A stretch of 64,000 nucleotides of DNA. Source: Micromonospora sp. WMMD1128. Lineage in GTDB: Bacteria; Actinomycetota; Actinomycetes; Mycobacteriales; Micromonosporaceae. Of this stretch, positions 7,932 through 15,189 are shown piece by piece. The stretch lies in the NCBI RefSeq assembly GCF_027497235.1, contig NZ_CP114902.1, forward strand, positions 248,001-312,000, in the 5' to 3' direction. Within the stretch, counting starts at the first letter, position 1. Each line of letters starts with the position of its first letter. A model generated the notes under the pieces. That model was given only the letters and a program-made list of their open reading frames with translations. It was not told where the DNA came from and made no database searches. The translations under genes and the position numbers were made by a program.

Positions 7932-8885
7932 TCACCAGCGCGGCGGCCAGCCGGACTCCGGGCCCAGCGGCGGCAGCTCGCCCACCTTCTCCGGGTTGAG
8001 CTGGTTGAACACGCCGGTGATCCGCCCCTCGTGCACGGCGAACGAGGTGACCATCCGCATCGTCCGCCCGTCGGGCCAGGCGAGTTCCGCCTGCCAGCCG
8101 AGCACGCCGTCGACGAGCACCGGCCGGGCCCGCAACCCGCCCCGCCGCCGGGCCTGGTCGAACAGGCCGAGGAGCAGGCGGCCGGCCGCCTCGGCGCCGA
8201 CCACCGGCCGGCGGGCCGCCGGGAAGTGGCCGCCGGCGTCGCCGATCGACACCACGTTCGGCGCGAGCACCCGGACCAGTTGATCCAGCTCGCCGGACTC
8301 CACCGCGGCCACGAACGCGGTCAGCACGCGCCGCTGCTCGGCCAGGTCGGCGGTGTGCCGTGGCGCGTCCGGCCCGTGCACCGCCCGCCGGGCCCGGGAG
8401 GCGAGCTGCCGGGCCGCCTCCGGCGTCACGGCGAGCACCTCGGCGACGTCACCGAACGGCACCGCGAACACGTCGTGCAGCACGAACGCCACCCGCTGCT
8501 CCGGCGTCAGCCGCTCCAGGACCACGAGCAGGGCCGTGCCGAGCTGGTCGGCCCGGACCGCCCGCTCGGCCGGGTCCGGCGCGAACCCGTCCGCCGCCGG
8601 CAGGCCGGTCACCACCGGCTCCGGCAACCACTGACCCGGGTACGCCTCGCGGCGCACCCGCGCCGACCGGAGCACGTCCAGGCAGAGCCGCGAGCAGGTG
8701 GTGGTCAGCCAGCCGCGCAGGTCCCGGATGCGGGCGCGGGCGGCCGGGTCGGCGAGCGCGCCGGAGTATCGCAGCCAGGTCTCCTGCACGGCGTCCTCGG
8801 CCTCGCTGCGGCTGCCGAGCATCCGCTGCGCGACCGCCAGGAGATGCCCCCGTTCCGCCTCGAACTCCCCCGCCAGCTCATCCAC
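7932..8885 (-). CDS. sigJ: ECF sigma factor, SigJ/ECF41 type
   Basis: A 317-aa sigma factor. Seen: region 2 (EFEAERGHLLAVAQRML, then DAVQETWLRY and DLRGWLTTTCSRLCLD), region 4 (LTPEQRVAFVLHDVFAVPF followed by a helix-turn-helix), and a C-terminal extension of about 120 residues (SNTF2/SnoaL-like) with AWPDGRTMRMVTSFAVHEGRI. Known: ECF41 members use this extension as a built-in regulator and often sit near a carboxymuconolactone decarboxylase or oxidoreductase; none is adjacent here. Start GTG 8885 has GGGAG about 9 nt upstream and lines up with the family N-terminus; the open frame to 9017 would translate part of a repeat. A 79-bp hairpin repeat lies 45 bp upstream. Confidence 0.9.
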   Translation of the reverse strand: MDELAGEFEAERGHLLAVAQRMLGSRSEAEDAVQETWLRYSGALADPAARARIRDLRGWLTTTCSRLCLDVLRSARVRREAYPGQWLPEPVVTGLPAADGFAPDPAERAVRADQLGTALLVVLERLTPEQRVAFVLHDVFAVPFGDVAEVLAVTPEAARQLASRARRAVHGPDAPRHTADLAEQRRVLTAFVAAVESGELDQLVRVLAPNVVSIGDAGGHFPAARRPVVGAEAAGRLLLGLFDQARRRGGLRARPVLVDGVLGWQAELAWPDGRTMRMVTSFAVHEGRITGVFNQLNPEKVGELPPLGPESGWPPRW

Positions 8886-8929
8886 CGCTCCATTCTCCCG
8901 TCCGCCGCCCACCGTCCGTCGGCCCGGGC

Positions 8930-9008
8930 ATGATCGACTCCGTTTCGCCGAGGTGGCGGTAATGGAGCGTGTCGGATGCGGCCACCTCGGCGAACTGGTG
9001 TGGATCAA
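8930..9008 (+). repeat. 79-bp imperfect palindromic repeat, copy 1
   Basis: Begins ATGATCGACTCC and ends GTGTGGATCAA. The left arm TTTCGCCGAGGTGGCGG matches the reverse complement of the right arm, giving a hairpin of about 30 bp with a short variable loop. Copy 2 at 9093-9171 has exactly the same length and differs mainly in the loop. It carries no open frame of note and resembles a REP/MITE-like element. Confidence 0.75.
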
Positions 9009-9035
9009 CGCGCCCACTCGCTGTGCGCTCGGCGT

Positions 9036-9077
9036 GGCTCGGGCGGGGTGGCTCGGGCGGGGTGGCTCGGGCGGGGT
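9036..9077 (+). repeat. 14-bp tandem repeat, three copies
   Basis: Three perfect consecutive copies of GGCTCGGGCGGGGT (9036-9049, 9050-9063, 9064-9077), lying exactly between the two 79-bp palindromic repeats. The preceding GCTCGGCGT looks like a decayed fourth unit. Confidence 0.85.
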
Positions 9078-9092
9078 GGCCGGTGTCGCGGG

Positions 9093-9171
9093 ATGATCGA
9101 CTCCATTCCGCCGAGGTGGCGGTGTCGAAGCGCGGCGGATGCCGCCATCTCGGCGAAACGGTGTGGATCAA
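9093..9171 (+). repeat. 79-bp imperfect palindromic repeat, copy 2
   Basis: Second copy of the element at 8930-9008, direct orientation. Terminal twelve bases ATGATCGACTCC and terminal GGTGTGGATCAA are conserved, as are both stem arms (CGCCGAGGTGGCGGT and CCGCCATCTCGGCG). It sits about 110 bp upstream of ppk2. Confidence 0.75.
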
Positions 9172-9280
9172 GAGATGCCGAGGTCGGGGCGACCGTGCGT
9201 GACAGTCGACGAAAGCGCATCTATCGGGCGTAGCGGGCGCTCCGTACCCATGATCGGGGTTGTCGGGTGAGGATCGGGGG

Positions 9281-10261
9281 ATGAGTGGCGTGGTGCGGCC
9301 CGAGGACGGGTCGATGCGGGAGTTGCTGCGGGTGGGGCCGGGGACGGTGGACCTCGGGGCGGTGGATCCGCGTTCGATGCCGGGGCTGCCGAAGGCGGCC
9401 GGACGCGGGTCGGCCCGCAAGGAATGGGCCCGCGACCAGGTCAAGCTGATCGGTGCGGAGCTGGGCCGGCAGCAGGAGATGCTGTACGCCGCCGCGCAGG
9501 TCGCCGCCGGGCCGGGCGGCGCCACCAGCGCGCCCGCGCAGGCCGGCGCGCGGCTGGCCGGCGGGCGGCCACGCCGGGTGCTGCTGGTCCTCCAGGCCAT
9601 GGACTGCGGCGGCAAGGACGGCGCGGTCAAGCGGGTGGCCGGCGCGATGAACCCGCTCGGCCTGCACATCCGTTCCTTCGGCCCGCCGACCAAGGAGGAG
9701 CTGCGGCACGACTTCCTGTGGCGGATCCGGCGCGCGCTGCCGCCACCCGGGTACGTGGGCGTGTTCAACCGCTCGCACTACGAGGACGTGCTGATCGCCC
9801 GCGTGGAGGGGCTGGTCGACGAGGCGACCTGGCGGTCCCGCTACGAGATCATCAACGACTTCGAGCGGGAGTTGGCCGAGCGGGCGGTCACCGTGGTCAA
9901 GGTCATGCTGCACATCTCGTACGACGAGCAGGGCGAGCGGCTGATGGAACGGCTCACCGACCCGACGAAACACTGGAAATACAACCCGAGCGATCTGGAC
10001 ACCCGGGCCCGGTGGGACGAATACCAGGCCGCGTACGCCGAGGCGCTGGAGCGGTGCGGCACGGAGGCCACCCCCTGGTTCGTGGTGCCGGCGGACCGCA
10101 AGTGGTACCGCGACTGGGCGCTCGCCCACCTGCTGAAGGAGACGTTCGACGACCTGGATCTGGGGTATCCGGCTGCCGATTTCGACGTGGAACGGGAGCG
10201 TGACCGGTTACGCGACCAGGGCGCGAAGCGCTCAGGTGAACAGCAGGTGAACGAGCGGTGA
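9281..10261 (+). CDS. ppk2: Polyphosphate kinase 2 family protein
   Basis: A 326-aa cytoplasmic enzyme using polyphosphate to phosphorylate nucleotides (mono- or diphosphates). Seen: Walker A GGKDG (about 110-114) inside LQAMDCGGKDGAVK, the lid region FGPPTKEELRHDFLWR, Walker B-like GVFNRSHYEDVL, and KYNPSDLDTRARWDEYQ. An Ala/Gly-rich insertion (about residues 74-96) interrupts the usual N-terminal helix. Start ATG 9281 follows GGATCGGGGG; the alternative TTG 9260 has no better signal. Its last codons (QVNEQ/QVNER region) are built from GGTGAAC repeats forming a PHO-box-like site for the next operon. Its place beside phosphate uptake genes fits polyphosphate turnover. Confidence 0.92.
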   Translation: MSGVVRPEDGSMRELLRVGPGTVDLGAVDPRSMPGLPKAAGRGSARKEWARDQVKLIGAELGRQQEMLYAAAQVAAGPGGATSAPAQAGARLAGGRPRRVLLVLQAMDCGGKDGAVKRVAGAMNPLGLHIRSFGPPTKEELRHDFLWRIRRALPPPGYVGVFNRSHYEDVLIARVEGLVDEATWRSRYEIINDFERELAERAVTVVKVMLHISYDEQGERLMERLTDPTKHWKYNPSDLDTRARWDEYQAAYAEALERCGTEATPWFVVPADRKWYRDWALAHLLKETFDDLDLGYPAADFDVERERDRLRDQGAKRSGEQQVNER

Positions 10262-10263
10262 AT
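10235..10263 (+). promoter_or_regulatory. PHO-box-like direct repeats before DUF47-pit
   Basis: Three units GGTGAAC (10235), GGTGAAC (10246) and GGTGAAT (10257) are spaced exactly 11 bp apart. Reverse-complemented they read GTTCACC, the unit of PHO boxes bound by PhoP in Streptomyces and related to RegX3 sites. They overlap the 3' end of ppk2 and lie about 120 bp before the DUF47 start. Confidence 0.72.
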
Positions 10264-10382
10264 CGGGCCTGACCAGGGGTGGGCCGGTCGATGCCCGGTT
10301 CCACCGTGTCCCTAGCATGCCCAGAGCAGGCGCCTGCTTCAGGCGACGGCCACCCTTCCACCGACACGACGAGGTCCGTGCT

Positions 10383-11009
10383 GTGAAGTTTTCCTTCCGT
10401 CCCACCGAGGGCGCCTTCTACGAGCTCTTCACCAGGGCCGCGCAGAACCTGGTGAAGGGGACCGACCTGCTCAACGAGCTGGGCCTGCCCGGTGCCGACG
10501 TGCAGTCGATCAGCGAGCGGCTGACCGAGGTCGAGCACGACAGCGACCAGATCACCCACGACCTCTACAAGAAGATCAACTCCACCTTCATCACGCCGTT
10601 CGACCGGGAGGACATCTACCGGCTGGGCTCGCTGCTCGACGACGTGATGGACCACCTGGAGGCGGTCGGCAACCTGCTCTACCTGTACGGCCTGACCAAG
10701 CTCCCGTCGCTCCCGCGCGAGCTGCACGAGCTGGTCAACGTGCTCGACCAGCAGGCCAAGCTCACCGCCGAGGCGATGCCCCGGCTGAAGTCGATGAAGG
10801 ATCTTGAGGACTACTGGATCGAGTGCAACCGGCTCGAGAACGACGGCGACCAGGCGTACCGGATGCTGCTCGTCCGCCTCTTCTCCGGTGAGTACGACGC
10901 GCTCACCGTGCTGAAGATGAAGGAGGTGGCCGACGAGTTGGAGGCCGCCTGCGACGCCTTCGAGCACGTCGCCAACACAGTCGAGACCATCGCGGTCAAG
11001 GAGTCCTGA
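10383..11009 (+). CDS. DUF47 (PhoU-like) phosphate transport regulator
   Basis: A 208-aa all-helical protein (VKFSFRPTEGAFYELF) of the DUF47/PhoU-related family, with acidic metal-binding helices such as EVEHDSDQITHDLYKKIN and FDREDIYRLGSLLDDVMD. Known: DUF47 genes are regularly paired with pit and are thought to modulate Pit activity. Start GTG 10383 has GAGG about 9 nt upstream. The pit gene begins 4 bp after its stop, so the two form an operon, with the PHO-box-like repeats upstream suggesting control by phosphate supply. Confidence 0.9.
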   Translation: MKFSFRPTEGAFYELFTRAAQNLVKGTDLLNELGLPGADVQSISERLTEVEHDSDQITHDLYKKINSTFITPFDREDIYRLGSLLDDVMDHLEAVGNLLYLYGLTKLPSLPRELHELVNVLDQQAKLTAEAMPRLKSMKDLEDYWIECNRLENDGDQAYRMLLVRLFSGEYDALTVLKMKEVADELEAACDAFEHVANTVETIAVKES

Positions 11010-11013
11010 TCCT

Positions 11014-12018
11014 GTGAGCCCCGAACTCATCGCCGTGCTGGCGGTGATCGCGGTCGCCATGGCGTTCGACTACACGAACGGCTTCCATGACGCGGCCAAC
11101 GCGATCGCCACGAGCATCTCGACCCGGGCGCTGACGCCCCGCATCGCGCTCGGCCTGGCCGCCGTCGGCAACTTCGTCGGCGCGCACTTCGGCGCCGGGG
11201 TCGCCAAGACGGTCGGCGACGGCCTGGTCACGCTCCCGACCGGAGTGCAGAGCCTCGGCGTGGTCTTCGCCGGCGTGCTCGGCGCGATCGCCTGGAACCT
11301 GATCACCTGGTACTTCGGCCTGCCGTCCTCCTCCTCGCACGCCCTCTTCGGCGGCCTGGTCGGCGCGACCCTGTTCGCCGCCGACGGCGTCGTGCAGTGG
11401 GGCAACATCGTGGAGAAGGTCATCCTCCCGATGGTGCTCTCGCCGGTGGTCGGCCTGATCCTCGGCTTCCTGGTGATGCTGGCGATCATGTGGCTGTTCC
11501 GGAAGGGGCAGCCGGGCAAGCTCAGCCGCGGCTTCCGCCTGGCGCAGACCGTGTCCGCCGCCGCCATGTCCGTCGGCCACGGCATGCAGGACGCCGCCAA
11601 GACCATGGGCATCATCGTGCTGGCGCTCTACACCGGCGGCTTCCAGGAGAGCAAGACGCACATCCCGGGCTGGGTGTTCTGGACCTCCGCGACGATGCTG
11701 GCGCTCGGCACGTACGCGGGCGGCTGGCGGATCATCCGGACCCTGGGTCGGAAGATCATCGACCTCGGCCCGGCGGAGGGCTTCGCGGCCGAGACCGTGG
11801 CCAGCGCCGTGCTCTACTTCAACGCGCTGGTGCTGAAGGCACCGATCTCCACCACGCACACGATCACCTCGGCGATCATGGGTGTGGGCGCGACCAAGCG
11901 CCTCTCCGCGGTCCGCTGGAACGTGGCCGGCAACATCGTGATCGCCTGGATCATCACGTTCCCCGCGGCGGCGGCCATCGCCTGCCTCGCCTACCTCCTC
12001 GTCCGCCCCCTGTTCTGA
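11014..12018 (+). CDS. pit: Inorganic phosphate transporter, Pit family
   Basis: A 334-aa membrane protein for low-affinity metal-phosphate/proton symport. Seen: the PD001131-type signature FDYTNGFHDAANAIATSI near the N-terminus and its inverted partner near the C-terminus (LVLKAPISTTHTITSAIMG), with about ten hydrophobic segments; GLPSSSSHAL is also typical. Start GTG 11014 follows the DUF47 stop by 4 bp. A long perfect palindrome (12051-12095) separates it from the convergent oxidoreductase gene. Organisation DUF47-pit next to pst matches Streptomyces pitH1 (as I recall SCO4137-4142). Confidence 0.93.
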   Translation: MSPELIAVLAVIAVAMAFDYTNGFHDAANAIATSISTRALTPRIALGLAAVGNFVGAHFGAGVAKTVGDGLVTLPTGVQSLGVVFAGVLGAIAWNLITWYFGLPSSSSHALFGGLVGATLFAADGVVQWGNIVEKVILPMVLSPVVGLILGFLVMLAIMWLFRKGQPGKLSRGFRLAQTVSAAAMSVGHGMQDAAKTMGIIVLALYTGGFQESKTHIPGWVFWTSATMLALGTYAGGWRIIRTLGRKIIDLGPAEGFAAETVASAVLYFNALVLKAPISTTHTITSAIMGVGATKRLSAVRWNVAGNIVIAWIITFPAAAAIACLAYLLVRPLF

Positions 12019-12099
12019 AGGCGGGGGCCCCGCTTAACGCTTTCGGTATAGGCGGGGGCCCTTTTTAACACCGGGTGTTAAAAAGGGCCCCCGCCTTAC
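12017..12099 (+). repeat. Paired GGGGCCCC element, copy A (with long palindrome)
   Basis: First half: AAGGCGGGGGCCCCGCTT then AACGCTTTCGGTATA; second half expanded into a 45-bp perfect palindrome. It lies between the convergent pit and oxidoreductase genes, and its distal TTA (12096-12098) is the TAA stop of the latter. One of seven related elements in the window. Confidence 0.85.
12051..12095. terminator. Bidirectional terminator, 21-bp perfect stem
   Basis: Positions 12051-12071 pair without mismatch with 12075-12095 around a CGG loop; the stem contains GGGGGCCC and a T5/A5 tract. Placed between convergent genes it should terminate both transcripts. Confidence 0.78.
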
Positions 12100-13064
12100 A
12101 CGTAGGAGACGCCGATCTGGGCCTTGATGTCGTCGATCAAGGTCATCACCTCAAGCGTGGCGGCGTGCGGCACCAGCGGGCTCTCGGTCAGCCCCGCCGC
12201 CAGGCAACGCTGCACCTCGATCGCCTCGTACTGGTAGCCGCCCCCGGTCATGTCCGCCGGGATCGTCTCCGGCTCGGCGCCGGCCCGGTGCAGCACCGCC
12301 GACCCGGGCCGGAAGAACAGCTCCGGCAGGTCGATCCGGCCGGTGGTGCCGGTGATCGACGCGGTGATCGCGGTGGGGCCGACCATGCCGCAACTGAGCG
12401 TCGCCACCGCGCCGGAGTCCCAGCCCAGGACCATGCCGGTGTTCTCGTCCACCGCCTCCGGGCTCAGCTTCGCCCACGCCCGCACGTGCTGCGGCGCGCC
12501 GAGCACCAGGTGGGCCAGGCTCAACGGGTAGACCCCGAGGTCGAGCAGCGCGCCGCCGCCGAGCGCAGGATTGCGCATCCGGTGCTCGGGCGGGAACGGC
12601 CCGACCGCCCCGAAGTCCGCCCGGACATGGGTGACCGCACCGATCGCGCCGTCGGAGATCAGCTCCAGCACCCGCAGGATCAGCGGGTTCGTCCGCATCC
12701 ACATGGCCTCCATGAGGAAGAGCCCGCGGGCCCGCGCCGTTTCCACCAGGTCGGTGGTGGTCGGCAGGTCGAGCGTGCACGGCTTTTCCACGAGCACGGC
12801 CTTGCCGCCGGCCAGGCAGGCCATCGCCGCCTCGTGGTGCGCGGCGTGCGGCGTGGCCACGTAGATCGCGTCCAGGTCCGGGTCCGCGGCCAGTTCGGCC
12901 CAGGAGGCGTACGCCCGCGGCACGTCGTGCTGCCGCGCGAACGCCTCGGCGCTCTCCCGGGTACGCGACCCGACCGCCACCAGCTCGGCGTCCGGCACCA
13001 GCCGCAGGTCGGCGGCGAAGGCGGCGGCGATGTGTCCGGTGGCCAGAATTCCCCAACGCGTCAT
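12096..13064 (-). CDS. Gfo/Idh/MocA-family NAD(P)-dependent oxidoreductase
   Basis: A 322-aa cytosolic dehydrogenase. Seen: N-terminal Rossmann start WGILATGHIAAAFAADL, the family motif LVEKPCTLD (about residues 90-98) with the catalytic-site lysine, and the C-terminal MocA-like domain with GGGALLDLGVYPL. Typical substrates are sugars, inositols or trans-dihydrodiols, which the sequence does not resolve. Start ATG 13064 is 6 nt after TAACGT (13076-13071), suggesting a leaderless mRNA. Its TAA stop is supplied by repeat element A. Confidence 0.9.
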   Translation of the reverse strand: MTRWGILATGHIAAAFAADLRLVPDAELVAVGSRTRESAEAFARQHDVPRAYASWAELAADPDLDAIYVATPHAAHHEAAMACLAGGKAVLVEKPCTLDLPTTTDLVETARARGLFLMEAMWMRTNPLILRVLELISDGAIGAVTHVRADFGAVGPFPPEHRMRNPALGGGALLDLGVYPLSLAHLVLGAPQHVRAWAKLSPEAVDENTGMVLGWDSGAVATLSCGMVGPTAITASITGTTGRIDLPELFFRPGSAVLHRAGAEPETIPADMTGGGYQYEAIEVQRCLAAGLTESPLVPHAATLEVMTLIDDIKAQIGVSYV

Positions 13065-13122
13065 TCCGGCACGTTATCCCGGCCGGCTGGGCCGCCGGCA
13101 GGGTGATCCACCGATCGGGATG

Positions 13123-13314
13123 TCAGGCCCGGCCGGCGACGTCCGCGACGAACGCGCGCCACGACGCCGTCGGGAAGGCAAGCGCCGGCCCGGTCGGGTC
13201 CTTCGAATCGCGTACGCCGACGACGCCGGCAAGGTTGTCGGCCACCTCGACGCAGGCCCCACCGTTGGTCGAGGAACGTGACGCCTTGCGCCACTTCGCG
13301 CCGGTCAGGTCCAT
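13123..13314 (-). CDS. DUF397 protein 1
   Basis: A 63-aa protein MDLTGAKWRKASRS... with the DUF397 core: WRKASRSS, GACVEVADN, VGVRDSKDPTGPAL and FVADV. Known: DUF397 proteins accompany XRE/DUF5753 regulators in actinomycetes as small partner proteins (BldB/WhiJ-type systems, some behaving like toxin-antitoxin pairs). Start ATG 13314 follows GTGAGGAC; an in-frame ATG 13326 two bases after the preceding stop is also possible. It is the last gene of a three-gene cassette and is a paralogue of the upstream DUF397. Confidence 0.85.
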   Translation of the reverse strand: MDLTGAKWRKASRSSTNGGACVEVADNLAGVVGVRDSKDPTGPALAFPTASWRAFVADVAGRA

Positions 13315-13328
13315 GTCCTCACCCATCC

Positions 13329-13520
13329 CTAGTGCTGAGCGGCGACATCAGCGACGAACGCACGCCAGGCGGCCGGCGTGAAGAGCAGCGCCGGCCCGAC
13401 CCGATCCTTGGAGTCCCGGACGGCGACGACATCTCCCAGACCGTCGGCAACCTCCACACAGTTCCCGCCGCTCGATCCGCTGCGCCGGGACTTCCGCCAG
13501 GTGGCGTCATTGAGATCCAT
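13329..13520 (-). CDS. DUF397 protein 2
   Basis: A 63-aa DUF397 protein (MDLNDATWRKSRRSG, NCVEVADGLG, VVAVRDSKD, AWRAFVADV). It aligns end to end with the neighbouring 13123-13314 protein, so the pair arose by tandem duplication. Its ATG lies inside the 3' end of the HTH gene (14-bp overlap), indicating translational coupling. Expected to act with the HTH-DUF5753 regulator. Confidence 0.88.
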   Translation of the reverse strand: MDLNDATWRKSRRSGSSGGNCVEVADGLGDVVAVRDSKDRVGPALLFTPAAWRAFVADVAAQH

Positions 13521-14313
13521 GATGGTTCTGCACTTCCTTCAACAGGTCGAGGGACTGCCGACGCGGGAGGGCTTCGGTGCGGACGTTCTCCCATCGTGCC
13601 TCAAGGATATGAAGTTCATCCTGACCGTCGACGACGATGCCCCCCAGTTGATTTTCCAGGTGCCCGACCCAGCGGCCGTCCTTACCGCGAGCCAGTGCGA
13701 AGGGACCGGACAGACCGATATGGGGGCCGGCCGTCGCCGGGATCACGTGTATGTGCACGTGCGGAAGTTCGGCCACGACGATCAGGTGAGCCACCTGCTC
13801 CGCGATGACGACCGAAAACTCCTCCCCGGCACGGTGCAGCGCGGACTCATCGAGCACCACCACGACCTGCGGTGGAGTCTCGCTGGTCAGGATCCGATGG
13901 CGGCTCATGCGTCCACTCACCCGTTGGTCGACCTCCTCGGTCGACATGAGGTCGTTGAGTCGCATCACCACGCGGGCGTAGTTCTCCGTCTGAAGCAGAC
14001 CCGGGATCAGCAACGGCTCGAAGAGACGGAGCTGCCGAGCGCCGCGCTCGGCGTCGAGCCAGGGCAGGAACCACGACGGCGCGCCCAGCTTCGCCACCAG
14101 CCGCTCGAAGAATCCTCCGTTGCGGAGTGCCCGGTCAGTGCCCTTGACGAAGTCCATGGTGAGGGCCCGTGAGCCGCTCTCGACCGCGCTCACATGCGAG
14201 GCGCTGAACCCCGCCGAGCGCCCGAAGGTCTCCTGGGTCATGCCTGAACTGCCTCGGGCTCGGCGGATCTCGCTCACGATGAAGTCGGCGAGAGGACTTG
14301 GCACGCCACTCAT
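13507..14313 (-). CDS. XRE-family regulator with DUF5753 sensor domain
   Basis: A 268-aa protein: N-terminal helix-turn-helix (FIVSEIRRARGSSGMTQ ... FSASHVSAVESGSRALT, about residues 10-60) and a DUF5753 domain (from about LFEPLLIPGLLQTENYARVVM to the end, with PHVHIHVIPATAG). Start ATG 14313 has GGGAGG at a good distance. Known: such proteins (WhiJ/AbaA-orfA type) pair with DUF397 partners and influence development or antibiotic production; DNA targets are usually the cassette itself. It overlaps the DUF397 gene by 14 bp and is divergent from the 14552 small-protein cluster. Confidence 0.92.
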   Translation of the reverse strand: MSGVPSPLADFIVSEIRRARGSSGMTQETFGRSAGFSASHVSAVESGSRALTMDFVKGTDRALRNGGFFERLVAKLGAPSWFLPWLDAERGARQLRLFEPLLIPGLLQTENYARVVMRLNDLMSTEEVDQRVSGRMSRHRILTSETPPQVVVVLDESALHRAGEEFSVVIAEQVAHLIVVAELPHVHIHVIPATAGPHIGLSGPFALARGKDGRWVGHLENQLGGIVVDGQDELHILEARWENVRTEALPRRQSLDLLKEVQNHHGSQ

Positions 14314-14551
14314 TCAGACCCTCCCAACGTGGAGATCGACTACTCACCGTCCCGCGACCACGGCTCCGGCTGGGCCAAGCCAGCCCAGCAGCCTGAGCGG
14401 CCTTCCGAGAGTAACGGTGAACACAGCAGAGTGTCACCAGGTGGCGCGGCTGGTGGAGGCGGAGCCCGGCGGTCGCGTCGCACGCGGGGGCCGCCGCCAT
14501 GGTCGAGCGCCGGTGGCGGCCCCTTCCTGACCGCCCTACGAGGGGAGTGCC

Positions 14552-14941
14552 ATGCCCGACGAGAAGCCCACACCGCCGACGAGCGCCGCGAAGGCGGTCA
14601 CCCGTCTCGACCCGGATCGCCGGACCAACGTCGCGCCGGAAACGCGCTGGTCTCCGCGTACCCCCTCGGGGTGGCCCTCGGCGCACGTCGCGGACGGTCC
14701 GGCGTGGATCTGCGCGCGATGCGGCCATGACTGGCCGTGCCCGACGCTGCGGGCCGCGCCGACGGACGTCGCCCGCCGGGCGACCTTGATCCCGGAGTTT
14801 GCCCGGCTCACCCGGCGGGCCATCCGCGACCTGCGTGGCCGGGCCGACGGCCCGACGCCGCCCGAGATCGTCAAGCGCTTCCTGTGGTTCATGTCGTTGA
14901 GCGACGACGAGGCCCGGGCCGTCGCGTTGCGGCTGCGGTGA
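14552..14941 (+). CDS. Conserved actinobacterial small protein with CxxC-WPC motif
   Basis: A 129-aa protein with a disordered N-terminus (MPDEKPTPPTSAAKAVT), a cysteine motif WICARCGHDWPC and a C-terminal helical part FARLTRRAIRDLRG. The CxxC plus WPC cysteines could bind zinc. Start ATG 14552 has GAGGGGAG 6-7 nt upstream. The next gene starts within its stop (GTGA overlap), so the two are coupled. I do not know its function; it is divergent from the HTH-DUF397 cassette, and such proteins commonly accompany these cassettes. Confidence 0.75.
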   Translation: MPDEKPTPPTSAAKAVTRLDPDRRTNVAPETRWSPRTPSGWPSAHVADGPAWICARCGHDWPCPTLRAAPTDVARRATLIPEFARLTRRAIRDLRGRADGPTPPEIVKRFLWFMSLSDDEARAVALRLR

Positions 14942-15189
14942 GCCGGCCGCACGTCGCCGGGCGTCCCACCTGGCGCTGCGACGCCTGCGACCGTCCGTGG
15001 CCCTGCGAGGCCGCCCGCCGGGCGCTGCTTGCCGAGTATCGCGACGACCGGGCGGCGCTCGCGATCTACCTGGCCACCCTCCTGGTGGAGGCCACCGGGC
15101 ACCTCACCGACGCGGCCCGTTGGGACCGGTTCCTCGGTTGGATCCGGCCCGGACCTGCGACTCGCCAGGGAACTAGGCTCGGGCCATGA
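14938..15189 (+). CDS. Small CxxC-WPC protein, paralogous motif
   Basis: An 83-aa protein starting VSRPHVAGRPTW, with WRCDACDRPWPCEAARRALLAEY: the same CxxC...WPC arrangement as the preceding 129-aa protein, followed by a helix ALAIYLATLLVEATGHL and WDRFLGWIRPG. GTG 14938 overlaps the previous stop as GTGA. Its 3' end also contains the -10 box of the following NUDIX gene. Function unknown; the shared motif suggests both proteins have the same metal or partner. Confidence 0.75.
   Translation: MSRPHVAGRPTWRCDACDRPWPCEAARRALLAEYRDDRAALAIYLATLLVEATGHLTDAARWDRFLGWIRPGPATRQGTRLGP

Noticed and set aside
8936..9260. Small ORFs across the 79-bp repeats
   Set aside because: They only translate the hairpin repeats and 14-bp array.
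13507..13520. Frameshift between the HTH and DUF397 genes
   Set aside because: The 14-bp overlap is a normal coupled start seen in these cassettes; both proteins are full length.
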